From positions 1 through 16,398 of the forward strand of contig DMHB01000091.1 of NCBI GenBank assembly GCA_003449595.1: DNA of 16,398 bases. The letters are read 5' to 3'. The stretch comes from Microscillaceae bacterium. GTDB taxonomy: Bacteria; Bacteroidota; Bacteroidia; Cytophagales; Microscillaceae. The notes beneath the pieces are model-generated. The model had not been told where the DNA came from. It ran no database searches and worked only from the letters and a program-made list of their open reading frames with translations. Both the position numbers and the translations under genes were made by a program. This document shows, piece by piece, positions 1 through 7,572 of the stretch. Every line of letters begins with the position of its first letter. Positions within the stretch are counted from its first letter, which is position 1.

Positions 1-22
1 CTACACGACGCTCTTCCGATCT
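1..22 (+). other. Illumina adapter remnant at contig end
   Basis: The first 22 bases are identical to the 3' end of the Illumina TruSeq universal/read 1 adapter, which ends in GCTCTTCCGATCT. Real genomic sequence appears to begin at about position 23. This is a library artefact left untrimmed at a contig end and should not be interpreted biologically. Confidence 0.97.
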
Positions 23-78
23 AAAATAGCATTTCTTTGCATAAAAGCCCAATAGATTGATCATTTAACATTAAACGC

Positions 79-819
79 ATGATAGAAGTTATTCCCTCAA
101 TTGCACTTTTGGAAGGAAAAGTGGTACGAACGCGCCAAGGCGATATGAACCAGCTTACCATTTATGACAATGACCCTATCGACTTGGCCATGCAATTTGA
201 AGCTGCCGGTTTCTCAAAATTACATCTGATAGATTTGGATGGAGCCAAAAAACGCAAAATCGTGAACTATCAAATTTTGCAGATGCTGACCCGTTATACC
301 AAACTGCAAATCGATTTTACTGGGGGTATAACCCGCGATACCGACATCCGAACGGCTTTCGAGTGTGGCGCCTCCTCAGTGATGGTGGCTACTGCTGCCG
401 TACACGAACGCGAACGATTTTATTCTTGGTTTGTAAGTTATGGAGCAGGTAAGGTGATTTTGGCTGCCGACGCACTCGACGGATTGGTTTTGACCAAAGA
501 TTGGCAGCGTGAATCTGCCGACATCAAGTTAGTGGATCATTTAGAGTATTATGTTTCTAAGGGGGTGCGTTATGTCAAATCGACTGAAATAGGCAGAGAT
601 GGCACACTATCAGGCCCTGCTTTCGACATGTATCGGCAGTTGTTGGAGCAATTTCCTGATTTGAAGATTTATGCTGGCGGCGGTATCCGATCTTTGGAAG
701 ATATAGAAGAGTTGGAAAAAATAGGCGTTTATGCTGTCATTTTTGGCAAGTCGTTTTATGAAGGGATTATTTCACTGAAAGATTTCGAGAACTTCCTGTT
801 GAGCAGGAAAGAACAATAG
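79..819 (+). CDS. hisA: HisA-like phosphoribosylformimino-AICAR-phosphate isomerase with an Ala in place of the catalytic Asp
   Basis: This 246-residue protein has the length and pattern of HisA, the cytoplasmic (beta-alpha)8-barrel isomerase that converts ProFAR to PRFAR in histidine synthesis. Visible landmarks are the N-terminal IPSIALLEGKVVR, HLIDLDGA (49-56), TGGI (81-84), the second catalytic-type Asp in AADALDG (D131), STEIGRDGT (168-176, with T169 and D174), the phosphate-binding AGGGI (199-203) and FGKSFYEG (222-229). The odd point is residue 9. The family motif is PAIDL, whose Asp is the general base (Asp8 in Thermotoga maritima HisA), but here it is Ala (codon GCA). The usual Gly of the mid-barrel GTAAV loop is also Ala (A104). 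The start is secure: an in-frame TGA lies at 58-60 and this is the first ATG after it. No other his gene is in the window, although the contig end hides the upstream side. It could be a working variant, an inactive paralogue or an enzyme with a changed substrate. HisA family membership is clear; the activity is not. Confidence 0.88.
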   Translation: MIEVIPSIALLEGKVVRTRQGDMNQLTIYDNDPIDLAMQFEAAGFSKLHLIDLDGAKKRKIVNYQILQMLTRYTKLQIDFTGGITRDTDIRTAFECGASSVMVATAAVHERERFYSWFVSYGAGKVILAADALDGLVLTKDWQRESADIKLVDHLEYYVSKGVRYVKSTEIGRDGTLSGPAFDMYRQLLEQFPDLKIYAGGGIRSLEDIEELEKIGVYAVIFGKSFYEGIISLKDFENFLLSRKEQ

Positions 820-832
820 TGTTATTAAAGTT

Positions 833-866
833 AAACCCTCCTTTCAGCAGTGAATGGAGGGTTTTT
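833..866 (+). terminator. Strong hairpin terminator after hisA, probably bidirectional
   Basis: AAACCCTCC (833-841) pairs perfectly with GGAGGGTTT (856-864). After one T-T mismatch the stem continues with TTCA/TGAA around a GCAG loop. A T run follows on the plus strand, and on the minus strand the stem is followed by TTTAA. It lies between the convergent ends of hisA and the DivIC-like gene, so it can serve both. The remaining bases up to 903 show nothing else. Confidence 0.85.
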
Positions 867-903
867 AATTGAATTGTTATTTCAATAGCATACCTTGTGT
901 GTC

Positions 904-1356
904 TTATTTTTTTTCGATTTCAGCTTTTTGTGTGGTAGTCTGTTGCAAGGTTTTGGGCACAACTTTATTCGGATTTTCTTCTACAATCAAATAAACATCT
1001 TCAGCAGGTTTGCGGTATAAATAATATTCGCGGGCAAATTGTTCTAAAGTGCCTCGGTTGCTCGACAGGTGTTTCAATTTTTCTTCCATACGGGCGGTTT
1101 CTTTTTTGTAATAGGTTTTATCTTTTTCCAACTGCTTGAGTCTTCTAACCCGCTCAAACTGTGTGAATATATCATTGCTATCGAAAAAAAGCATCCAAAC
1201 AACAAATAGCACACTGGTTAAAAAATAAAAATTTTTGAAAAAGCTTGGCAGTCGCCAAGGCACATCGATTAACCGAACGATGCCTTCAGCTACCAAATCC
1301 ATTATTTTGGAGATAGGAGAAAGGCGTTTGCGTTTGTTTTCAAAGGGAGCGCTCAT
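904..1356 (-). CDS. Septum formation initiator (DivIC/FtsB-like) family protein
   Basis: This 150-residue protein has the layout of DivIC/FtsB, the small bitopic protein that joins the FtsL-FtsQ type subcomplex of the divisome. A basic cytoplasmic N-terminus of about 40 residues is followed by a single membrane segment (about 43-59, FYFLTSVLFVVWMLFF), then a charged coiled coil (about 66-100, rich in K, E and R). After that comes the short conserved patch LEQFAREYYLYRKP (104-117) with EDVYLIVEE, typical of Bacteroidota members. The N-terminal stretch and the Thr/Gln/Lys-rich tail make it longer than many homologues, which are near 100 residues. It lies 18 bases downstream of the peptidase gene on the same strand, so the two are probably cotranscribed, and it ends at the shared terminator. 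Family assignment is good. The choice between DivIC and FtsB naming is arbitrary here. Confidence 0.85.
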   Translation of the reverse strand: MSAPFENKRKRLSPISKIMDLVAEGIVRLIDVPWRLPSFFKNFYFLTSVLFVVWMLFFDSNDIFTQFERVRRLKQLEKDKTYYKKETARMEEKLKHLSSNRGTLEQFAREYYLYRKPAEDVYLIVEENPNKVVPKTLQQTTTQKAEIEKK

Positions 1357-1374
1357 ATTAAAATATCTGATGGA

Positions 1375-3981
1375 CTACTCGATGGTCTTGTAAAGTTCTA
1401 ACATTTTTTGGTCAAATTCGCTTTGAAGAATATCTTTAATCATATTTTTTACGCCTTCTACATTACTCAGCAAGTTGAGCGATTTGAAAGCAGCTAATTT
1501 GGCCCACTGGGTTTTGCCTTTGCGGGCAAATGTTTCTAAAAATTTGACCCCTTTCAATTTATTTTCTTGGGTGCTGTTGGTTAAGTATTCCCCAAAGTCA
1601 AGTAGTAAATCATATTGTGTAAAGTTACGGGTTCTAAAAATTTTATCTGTAAACCAATCGTAGTGCGTTGGGTCATTTTGCAAAAGAAAATGTTCAGCCA
1701 CAATCACCACTATAGTTTCGTGTGTTTCTTGGGCACATTGAGCCATCAAATTTGATAAATTAGGGTGTTTGGTACGTACACAGGCAGCTAAGGCGGCACC
1801 GGCTACCGTGTAGGAAGAGTCTTGAACCGCTTTCTCGAATATTTCGTGATGGCTTGAGTTAAAGGGCAGTGAAGCTAATACATCGATGGCGGCGGTTCTA
1901 ACTTTTGGGTGGGGGTCTTTGAGCGCCATTTCTTGCAGCTGGGTTCGTATCGTTTCCAAATCTTCTTTGAGCTTGTAGCCATAGCCATCAAACAAACTAA
2001 TGGCTTGTTCGCGAATAGCCCAAAAATCGGCTTGCAGGGCTTGGAGTAATAATCTTCGGTGCGCGGCATTTTTCAAATCTGAAGCTTTGGCTATGGCCTC
2101 TAACTGAGCAACATACATCGTTTCGTGTTCAAACTGATATTTTAACTCGTCGATATTTTTGAGGTGGTCGATGGTGCCTAATAAAATTTGCTCTGCATCT
2201 ACGATGACTGCTTGAGGGGCTTGGTTTAGTTCAAAGTTGAATTCTTGGGCGTTTTTGTTGATCACCATAGGAAAAACCTTGCGTTGGTTGTTTTCCCAGA
2301 TGGCCACTTTGAGCGGTAGTACAAAAGCACGAGGCACATTGGGTTTTTGTTGTACTTGCCGAACCACAATTTTAAGCTTGCCGGTCTTGGCATTGTATTG
2401 GTGCACAACGCTTAACTGTGGATGGCCGGGTGCTAAAAACCATTGATCAAAAAACCAATGTAAATCTTCGCCAACGACTTCTTCAAAAGCTTGGCGTAGG
2501 TGATGAATTTCAACATCTTTAAAGGCATTTTTTTGCAGGTAATTTTTGAGACCTGCCCAAAATGCTTCGTCGCCCAAGTAATTGTGCAGCATCATCAAAA
2601 TACGCCCGCCTTTATTGTAAGAGTGAGCATCGAACAAATCGTTGGGGTTGGTGTATTGATAGCGAATGACCGGTTCAGTTTTTTCGACTGCTTCGTCTAA
2701 ATAGTCTTCCAACATTTCAAAAAAATGGTGCTCGGCAGTTAGTTTTCCGTATTTTTCAAGCAGCCAAAGGTATTCTGAATAAGTAGCAAAGGCTTCGTTG
2801 AGGGTTAGATTGGCCCACGAACGGCAAGTAACCAAATCGCCAAACCACTGATGAAAAAGCTCGTGTGCGATGATGTAATCCCAATTTTCATCAATTTTTT
2901 CTCGCTCGTTCAAATACACATCTTCCATAAAGATAGTTGCTGTAGTATTTTCCATAGCACCACTCACAAAATCTCGGACAACCACTTGTGCATATTTTTC
3001 CCAAGGGTAGCTAATGCCCAATTTTTTCTGGAAGAAATCAATCATTTCCGGAGTTCTTCCAAAAATTTCTTTGGCATAGGTTGCTTGGTCGGGTTCTACA
3101 TAATAACTTACTTCTAAATTTTTGAATTTGTCTTTCACGATTGCGTAATCGCCTACAGCAAAGGCAAACAAATAGGGGGCGTGAGGTTTGCTCATTTTCC
3201 AATAGTCGGTGCGGGTGCCATCTCCATTATTTTTGCTGTTTACTAACAAGCCATTGGCGAGGGTAGTATATTTTTTCTCGACAGTTAGATACAGTTCTTG
3301 GGTACAGCGCTCGTTGGGTGTATCGAGTGTCGGAAACCAGCACGAACTACCGGTGGTTTCGCCTTGCGTCCACGCCTGAAAAGGCGCATAAGGGGCTGTT
3401 TCGTCGGGCATAATGAAATATAAGCCCTTGTCGTCGGTAATGGATGCACTGCTTGTATTTAGATTTGTTTCATAAGGTTTGGCTGTATAGATAATTTGAA
3501 GTGTGAAATTTTCTTCGGCTGTATAGGTTTTATCTAACAACACAGTCAATTTGATTTGGTCATATTCATAGATAAGGATTTCTTTGATTTCGTCGTCATT
3601 TTCTAACAACCGTACTTCGTGAATATCAAAACCTTTGGCATCTAACACTACTTTTTCTTGCGAGAAAAAATAGGGCTTCATCTGCAAGGTAGCCGTGCCG
3701 TTCAGTCGTTTTTTTTCCCAATCGAGGCTAACTTCTAATTTGGTATGCAACAAGTCGTGGTAGCGTGTTTCAGCGCCCCGGTAGGCGCTGGGGTCAATGG
3801 GCATATAATGATAAGAAGGCGTATGGACGGGTATCGTCCGCGTGGTAGGGGGGGCGGTTGAGGCAGCTTTATAAAGTGCACCATTTTGGCTAAGTTGTGT
3901 AGATTTACAGCCGTATAAGTTCCACAGCAAACCCAGTAGAAGAAGTTTTAGCAGAACAGTTGTAGGTTTTCTATGTTTCAT
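1375..3981 (-). CDS. M1-family aminopeptidase lipoprotein with C-terminal HEAT-like repeats
   Basis: This 868-residue zinc metallopeptidase belongs to family M1 (gluzincin aminopeptidases), which remove N-terminal residues from peptides. The N-terminus is a lipoprotein signal peptide: basic start, Leu-rich core and the lipobox LYGC with Cys25. The protein is therefore expected to be exported and lipid-anchored. A beta-sheet N-terminal domain (about 70-280) precedes the catalytic domain, which shows the exopeptidase motif GAMEN (341-345) and the zinc site HELFH (373-377) with the third ligand Glu396 in NEAFAT, at the expected 18-residue spacing. The transition-state Tyr is probably Y455 in HSYNKGG. 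The C-terminal part (about 620-850) is helical and HEAT-like, for example HPKVRTAAIDVLASL. All catalytic residues are present. It is divergent from the biotin carrier gene and leads the DivIC-like gene. Its natural substrate cannot be read from sequence. Confidence 0.93.
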   Translation of the reverse strand: MKHRKPTTVLLKLLLLGLLWNLYGCKSTQLSQNGALYKAASTAPPTTRTIPVHTPSYHYMPIDPSAYRGAETRYHDLLHTKLEVSLDWEKKRLNGTATLQMKPYFFSQEKVVLDAKGFDIHEVRLLENDDEIKEILIYEYDQIKLTVLLDKTYTAEENFTLQIIYTAKPYETNLNTSSASITDDKGLYFIMPDETAPYAPFQAWTQGETTGSSCWFPTLDTPNERCTQELYLTVEKKYTTLANGLLVNSKNNGDGTRTDYWKMSKPHAPYLFAFAVGDYAIVKDKFKNLEVSYYVEPDQATYAKEIFGRTPEMIDFFQKKLGISYPWEKYAQVVVRDFVSGAMENTTATIFMEDVYLNEREKIDENWDYIIAHELFHQWFGDLVTCRSWANLTLNEAFATYSEYLWLLEKYGKLTAEHHFFEMLEDYLDEAVEKTEPVIRYQYTNPNDLFDAHSYNKGGRILMMLHNYLGDEAFWAGLKNYLQKNAFKDVEIHHLRQAFEEVVGEDLHWFFDQWFLAPGHPQLSVVHQYNAKTGKLKIVVRQVQQKPNVPRAFVLPLKVAIWENNQRKVFPMVINKNAQEFNFELNQAPQAVIVDAEQILLGTIDHLKNIDELKYQFEHETMYVAQLEAIAKASDLKNAAHRRLLLQALQADFWAIREQAISLFDGYGYKLKEDLETIRTQLQEMALKDPHPKVRTAAIDVLASLPFNSSHHEIFEKAVQDSSYTVAGAALAACVRTKHPNLSNLMAQCAQETHETIVVIVAEHFLLQNDPTHYDWFTDKIFRTRNFTQYDLLLDFGEYLTNSTQENKLKGVKFLETFARKGKTQWAKLAAFKSLNLLSNVEGVKNMIKDILQSEFDQKMLELYKTIE

Positions 3982-4039
3982 TCTAACTTTACAATGAGGA
4001 ATTGTTACGCAATATATTACATAAAATTATTATCTATTT
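3982..4039. promoter_or_regulatory. Divergent intergenic region between peptidase and biotin carrier genes
   Basis: This 58-base AT-rich region separates two divergent start codons, so it must carry promoters or translation signals for both unless transcription starts inside a gene. Loose matches to the Bacteroidota pattern (TTG, then about 17-18 bases, then TAnnTTTG) exist on each strand: TAAAGTTA on the minus strand and TAAAATTA on the plus strand. Neither is a full match. No Shine-Dalgarno sequence precedes either start. This is inferred from gene orientation more than from motif quality. Confidence 0.4.
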
Positions 4040-4561
4040 ATGCTTCAAGCAAACGTTAAACTTTTAGACCACCACGAGACCCCCCAATGGGATTGGCAAA
4101 CTCAGTGGACTAAAGAAGGGTTTTCCATAGAGGGTAAACCTGTTGAAATAGACTTTAAACAAATATCAGACCGCCATTTTCATATACTTTACCAAGGCCT
4201 CTCCTACAACGCAGAGGTATTGCGAATGGATTGGGTAAGCAAGCAAATAACGATACGGATGAATGGCAAAGTCTATGCTATTCAATTACAAGATGCATTT
4301 GATCAATTGCTTAAAAAAATGGGAATGGCGCAAGTTGGCAAAGCCAAACTGAATGAGTTGAAAGCCCCTATGCCCGGACTCATTGCTGCCATCCAAGTAG
4401 AAGCAGGCCAGTCTGTAAAAAAAGGCGACATTTTGCTTGTATTAGAAGCCATGAAAATGGAAAATGCTTTGAAAGCTACCGAAGACTTGACTATCAAAAG
4501 TATTGAAGTACAGAAAGGCCAAAATGTGGAGAAAAACCAGTTATTGATACAGTTTGCCTAA
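4040..4561 (+). CDS. Biotin/lipoyl carrier protein (acyl-CoA carboxylase BCCP-type subunit)
   Basis: This 173-residue protein has a C-terminal biotinyl domain (about 105-173). It shows the opening motif LKAPMPGLI (107-115) and the biotinylation motif EAMKMEN (136-142), with Lys139 as the expected biotin attachment site, followed by the second half-repeat ending in KNQLLIQFA. Such a domain swings carboxybiotin between a biotin carboxylase and a carboxyltransferase. The N-terminal 100 residues have beta-rich, poorly conserved sequence, like the stand-alone carrier subunits of propionyl-, methylcrotonyl- or acetyl-CoA carboxylases and the tails of alpha subunits. No carboxylase partner is encoded nearby, so the enzyme it serves cannot be named. 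MKM rather than a lipoyl DK(A/V) motif favours biotin over lipoate. Confidence 0.9.
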   Translation: MLQANVKLLDHHETPQWDWQTQWTKEGFSIEGKPVEIDFKQISDRHFHILYQGLSYNAEVLRMDWVSKQITIRMNGKVYAIQLQDAFDQLLKKMGMAQVGKAKLNELKAPMPGLIAAIQVEAGQSVKKGDILLVLEAMKMENALKATEDLTIKSIEVQKGQNVEKNQLLIQFA

Positions 4562-4595
4562 TTGAGCAACATACAAACTAATTTACCCCCCTTGC

Positions 4596-4619
4596 AACAA
4601 GCCTTTGGTTGTTAAGGAG
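4596..4619 (+). promoter_or_regulatory. Small hairpin and AAGGAG ahead of the histidine kinase
   Basis: AACAA (4596-4600) and TTGTT (4609-4613) can pair, with an inner CC/GG pair around TTT and one bulged G, directly followed by AAGGAG (4614-4619). The purine run is 19 bases from the ATG at 4639, too far to act as a normal ribosome binding site. The structure is weak and may be chance. It could also be a minor attenuator between the carrier and kinase genes. No clear promoter is seen in the 77-base gap. Confidence 0.25.
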
Positions 4620-4638
4620 TTACTTTACTCTTGTATTT

Positions 4639-6840
4639 ATGACAAGAATAATTCAAATCGTAAACAAACTTTGGGGCAGCCTCTCGACGTGGGGGGTGCG
4701 CCCTGAAATGCCTTTTACTTTACGTAGGCGGATTATTTTGTCAAACCAGATTTGTATTGGACTTTCAGTGGTGATTTCTGCTTTGGCCATCATCACACCG
4801 TTTTTTTTCGATACCCAATACGCTTGGGTGTTATTTGCGCCTGATTTTGTGATTTTTGTGGCTGTTTTATTGCTCAACCGTACTTCGCACACCTATACCT
4901 CGCGGGTAATTTTATCGGTCAGTCCCTCCTTATTTGCGTTGGTCAGCACCTTGGTTGATGTAGCTTGGCGCAAACATTTCGGTGTCCCGATTGAGCTACT
5001 TCATTTAATTGTGCCAAGGCTTATCATATTAGCTTCTTCGGCGTTACCGTTGGTTTTGCTCAACTTTACCAGGAAGCGCCAGATTTTTTTCAACTTAATT
5101 TTACCATTTGCAGGGTTAGTTTTATTCGATCTATTGCACAATCTGATTGGCATTCGGTGGGTAGATCACTTACCCATCAACCAAGGGGTGATTTGGTTGC
5201 TCAACGTGGCATTTACGACCACATTCCTCATCATCACCGCAAGTTTCTTTTTGCTACAAGGCATTAATATTGCCTTCGAGCAAAAAATCACGAAAGTGAT
5301 GAGCACTTTGCACCAAAAAAATAAAAATCTGCGCAAGCAAAAAACGGTGCTCAACAAAGCCTATCGCAAACTCAAACAGAACCAGCAAGACATTGAAATC
5401 CAAAAAAAACGCATCGAAGAACAGAACGAAGCCATCAAAGCTTATAGCAAAGAGGTAGTCGTAAAAAAAGAAGTGATGCAACTGCACAGCGAAATTTTAA
5501 TGCGCTTGTTAAGAGGCAAACACGTACAGCAAGGGATGTTAGATTTTGTACAAGTCGATATCACCGAGCTGAGTACTTTTACTTTAGGTGTTTCGCGGGC
5601 AAGTTTGTGGCGTTACAATGCGCAGAACAAAGAAATGGTATTATTAGATGCCTTTGAAAAACCAACCGGCAAACATTTTTCCGGACAAATACTGCAAGTA
5701 GATCAGTATGAAGCTTTCTTTGAGCCTATTCTGAACCAAAAAATGATAAAAGCCAACGATGTATATCGTAGCCGTACTACACAAGTAATAACTAAAGTAT
5801 ATCTCACACCGAATGAAATTCGTTCTGTGCTGGCTTTTTCTTATTTTGTAGAGGGTAAATTGGGCGGAATGTTATGCTTTGAGCAACAACAAACGTACAG
5901 GCGATGGACCGAAGAAGACATCAGTTTTCTGATTTCACTGGCCGATGTGTTTACCCTTACGTTGGCCACCTATAAAATTACTCAAACTTTGGCGCAGCTG
6001 CATCGGCAAAAAGAAGCACTCAGCGAGCAACACCTTCTGTTAGTACAAAACCAGCAAGAATTGCTGCAAGCACAGCAAACCATTCAAGACCAAAACCAGG
6101 CACTGCAAAATTACAATGCAGACCTACAACAGGCCATTGCACGCAAAGCACAAGAACTACAGGAGGCTTCGCGCGAATTAGATACGTTTATATACAGGGC
6201 TTCGCATGACCTCAAAGGACCTTTGGCGACTTTCCAAGGGCTTTGCCAAATCGCTTTGATAGATGCCAACGAAGAAATATCATTGCATTATTTCGGTATT
6301 TTGCAGAAAACCTCTAATAAAATGCAAAATGTGTTGGATACCCTGCTCCGCGTAGTAGAAATCAAAGATATGGACATAGAGCGCAACCGCATCAACTTGA
6401 GGTCTTTGTTGCAGCGCATTCTAAACCAAATCAGGCTCAAAGAAAACTTAGATCACTTCCTTATTTCTTTCAAATTATCAGCCAAAGAAATTGTGATAGG
6501 CGATGCCATTGTGCTGGGCATCATCTTTGAAAATGTATTAAAAAATGCTATCCAATTTCAGCCTATGTATAACCCGGTTCATATACCCCATATTTGGATT
6601 CAAATCACCAATCCATCAGAGGGGAAAACACTGGTCGAAATTATTGACAACGGCATTGGCGTAGCACCGGAAGACGAAGATCGCATTTTTGACATGTTTT
6701 TCAAAGGCAGCGACCAGTCAAAAGGTGCAGGGTTAGGGTTGTATATGGCTAAGGCAGCAGTACAAAAATTGGGAGGCTCCATTGTTTTTCGACGTAGCCC
6801 TGAAAACTTTAGTATATTTAGCATAGAAATCCCTCAATAA
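4639..6840 (+). CDS. Membrane sensor histidine kinase with GAF domain and long coiled coils
   Basis: From the ATG at 4639 this is a 733-residue hybrid-free sensor kinase. Six hydrophobic segments (about 32-57, 61-80, 90-109, 120-142, 149-171 and 182-208) form a 6TM sensor region without a large external loop. A charged coiled coil (215-280), a GAF-like domain (about 283-446) and a Gln-rich coiled coil (450-515) follow. The dimerisation helix carries the phospho-acceptor His523 in RASHDLKGPL. The ATPase domain shows the N box ENVLKNAIQF (N636), the G1 box DNGIG (670-674), the F box (FDMFFKG) and the G2 box GAGLGL (696-701). All key residues are present. An upstream TTG at 4609 would add 10 residues, but ATG is preferred. 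No receiver domain or response regulator is encoded next to it. The phosphatase gene starts 30 bases downstream, so the two are probably one operon. The signal is unknown; a membrane or intracellular ligand sensed by 6TM or GAF is inference. Confidence 0.93.
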   Translation: MTRIIQIVNKLWGSLSTWGVRPEMPFTLRRRIILSNQICIGLSVVISALAIITPFFFDTQYAWVLFAPDFVIFVAVLLLNRTSHTYTSRVILSVSPSLFALVSTLVDVAWRKHFGVPIELLHLIVPRLIILASSALPLVLLNFTRKRQIFFNLILPFAGLVLFDLLHNLIGIRWVDHLPINQGVIWLLNVAFTTTFLIITASFFLLQGINIAFEQKITKVMSTLHQKNKNLRKQKTVLNKAYRKLKQNQQDIEIQKKRIEEQNEAIKAYSKEVVVKKEVMQLHSEILMRLLRGKHVQQGMLDFVQVDITELSTFTLGVSRASLWRYNAQNKEMVLLDAFEKPTGKHFSGQILQVDQYEAFFEPILNQKMIKANDVYRSRTTQVITKVYLTPNEIRSVLAFSYFVEGKLGGMLCFEQQQTYRRWTEEDISFLISLADVFTLTLATYKITQTLAQLHRQKEALSEQHLLLVQNQQELLQAQQTIQDQNQALQNYNADLQQAIARKAQELQEASRELDTFIYRASHDLKGPLATFQGLCQIALIDANEEISLHYFGILQKTSNKMQNVLDTLLRVVEIKDMDIERNRINLRSLLQRILNQIRLKENLDHFLISFKLSAKEIVIGDAIVLGIIFENVLKNAIQFQPMYNPVHIPHIWIQITNPSEGKTLVEIIDNGIGVAPEDEDRIFDMFFKGSDQSKGAGLGLYMAKAAVQKLGGSIVFRRSPENFSIFSIEIPQ

Positions 6841-6870
6841 AACTTCTCCGAAAAAGACAAGTCTCCACCT

Positions 6871-7572
6871 ATGCTACCCAAGTACATTGAAAAACTACAA
6901 CAAGACCTGACAAAAGACCACGTAGATTCAGAAAAACACGTGGATTTGCTCAATGAATTGGCTTTTATCACCCGAGGATATGGTATTCTGGAAGAGCGTA
7001 TTTATGCCGAAAAAGCTTTTCATTTAGCTTCACAAATACAATATTTGCCCGGTATCGCGCAAGCGCAAGTCCACATGGCCTTTAATAAAATCTACTTTGA
7101 TGGCGACTTTGAGGGAGCACTCCAACTCATCTGGTCGGCACGTCAAACTTCCCTAAAAGCAGACTTTAATGAAGCCTTTGTACATTCTTTGGTTTTAGAA
7201 GGTCTCATTTCTTGGAACTTAGGCCAATACGAACGGGCTTTCAATTTAGTGGCACAAGCCCTCGACTCACAATACCAAGTGAACCAGGCGCTTTTGCTGG
7301 CTTGGGGCAACTATGTGATGGGTAGTTTTTACTTAGAACTCAAAGACTATGACGATGCGCTTTCCTATCACTTGACGGCGCTTCAATATTTTGAGCAAAC
7401 CAACGACCATGGGGCACGCCACAACGGTTTCAGGCTTAGGTGTTATTTATCATGCTTTGGGCAAATTGGACTTGGCCATCGACACCCACCACCAAGCCAT
7501 CGAAATGGCAAAGAAGCATCACATTTCCAGCCCCGAAGCAAGAGCTTTGCAAGAATTAGGGGCGGTGTATGA
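6871..7572 (+). CDS. TPR N-terminal part of a frameshifted TPR-SpoIIE phosphatase
   Basis: This frame encodes 233 residues. The first 181, up to NDHG, are real TPR-type helical pairs, including GIAQAQVHMAFNKIYFDGDFEGAL (broken here by residue 84), LEGLISWNLGQYERAF and GSFYLELKDYDDALSYHLTAL. After the G4 run at 7411-7414 the translation turns into low-quality sequence rich in R, H and C and stops at 7572, while good TPR sequence continues in the next frame. The gene should be read as one 638-residue protein spanning 6871-8788 with a one-base insertion here. It lies 30 bases after the kinase gene with no terminator between. TPR domains usually bind partner proteins, so this half probably senses or docks something for the phosphatase. 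Start ATG is the first good one; no Shine-Dalgarno is visible. Confidence 0.75.
   Translation: MLPKYIEKLQQDLTKDHVDSEKHVDLLNELAFITRGYGILEERIYAEKAFHLASQIQYLPGIAQAQVHMAFNKIYFDGDFEGALQLIWSARQTSLKADFNEAFVHSLVLEGLISWNLGQYERAFNLVAQALDSQYQVNQALLLAWGNYVMGSFYLELKDYDDALSYHLTALQYFEQTNDHGARHNGFRLRCYLSCFGQIGLGHRHPPPSHRNGKEASHFQPRSKSFARIRGGV

Noticed and set aside
7391..7414. Programmed ribosomal frameshift instead of an indel in the TPR-phosphatase gene
   Set aside because: There is no classic slippery heptamer, stimulatory hairpin or internal Shine-Dalgarno sequence at the GGGG run. One extra base explains the two frames more simply.
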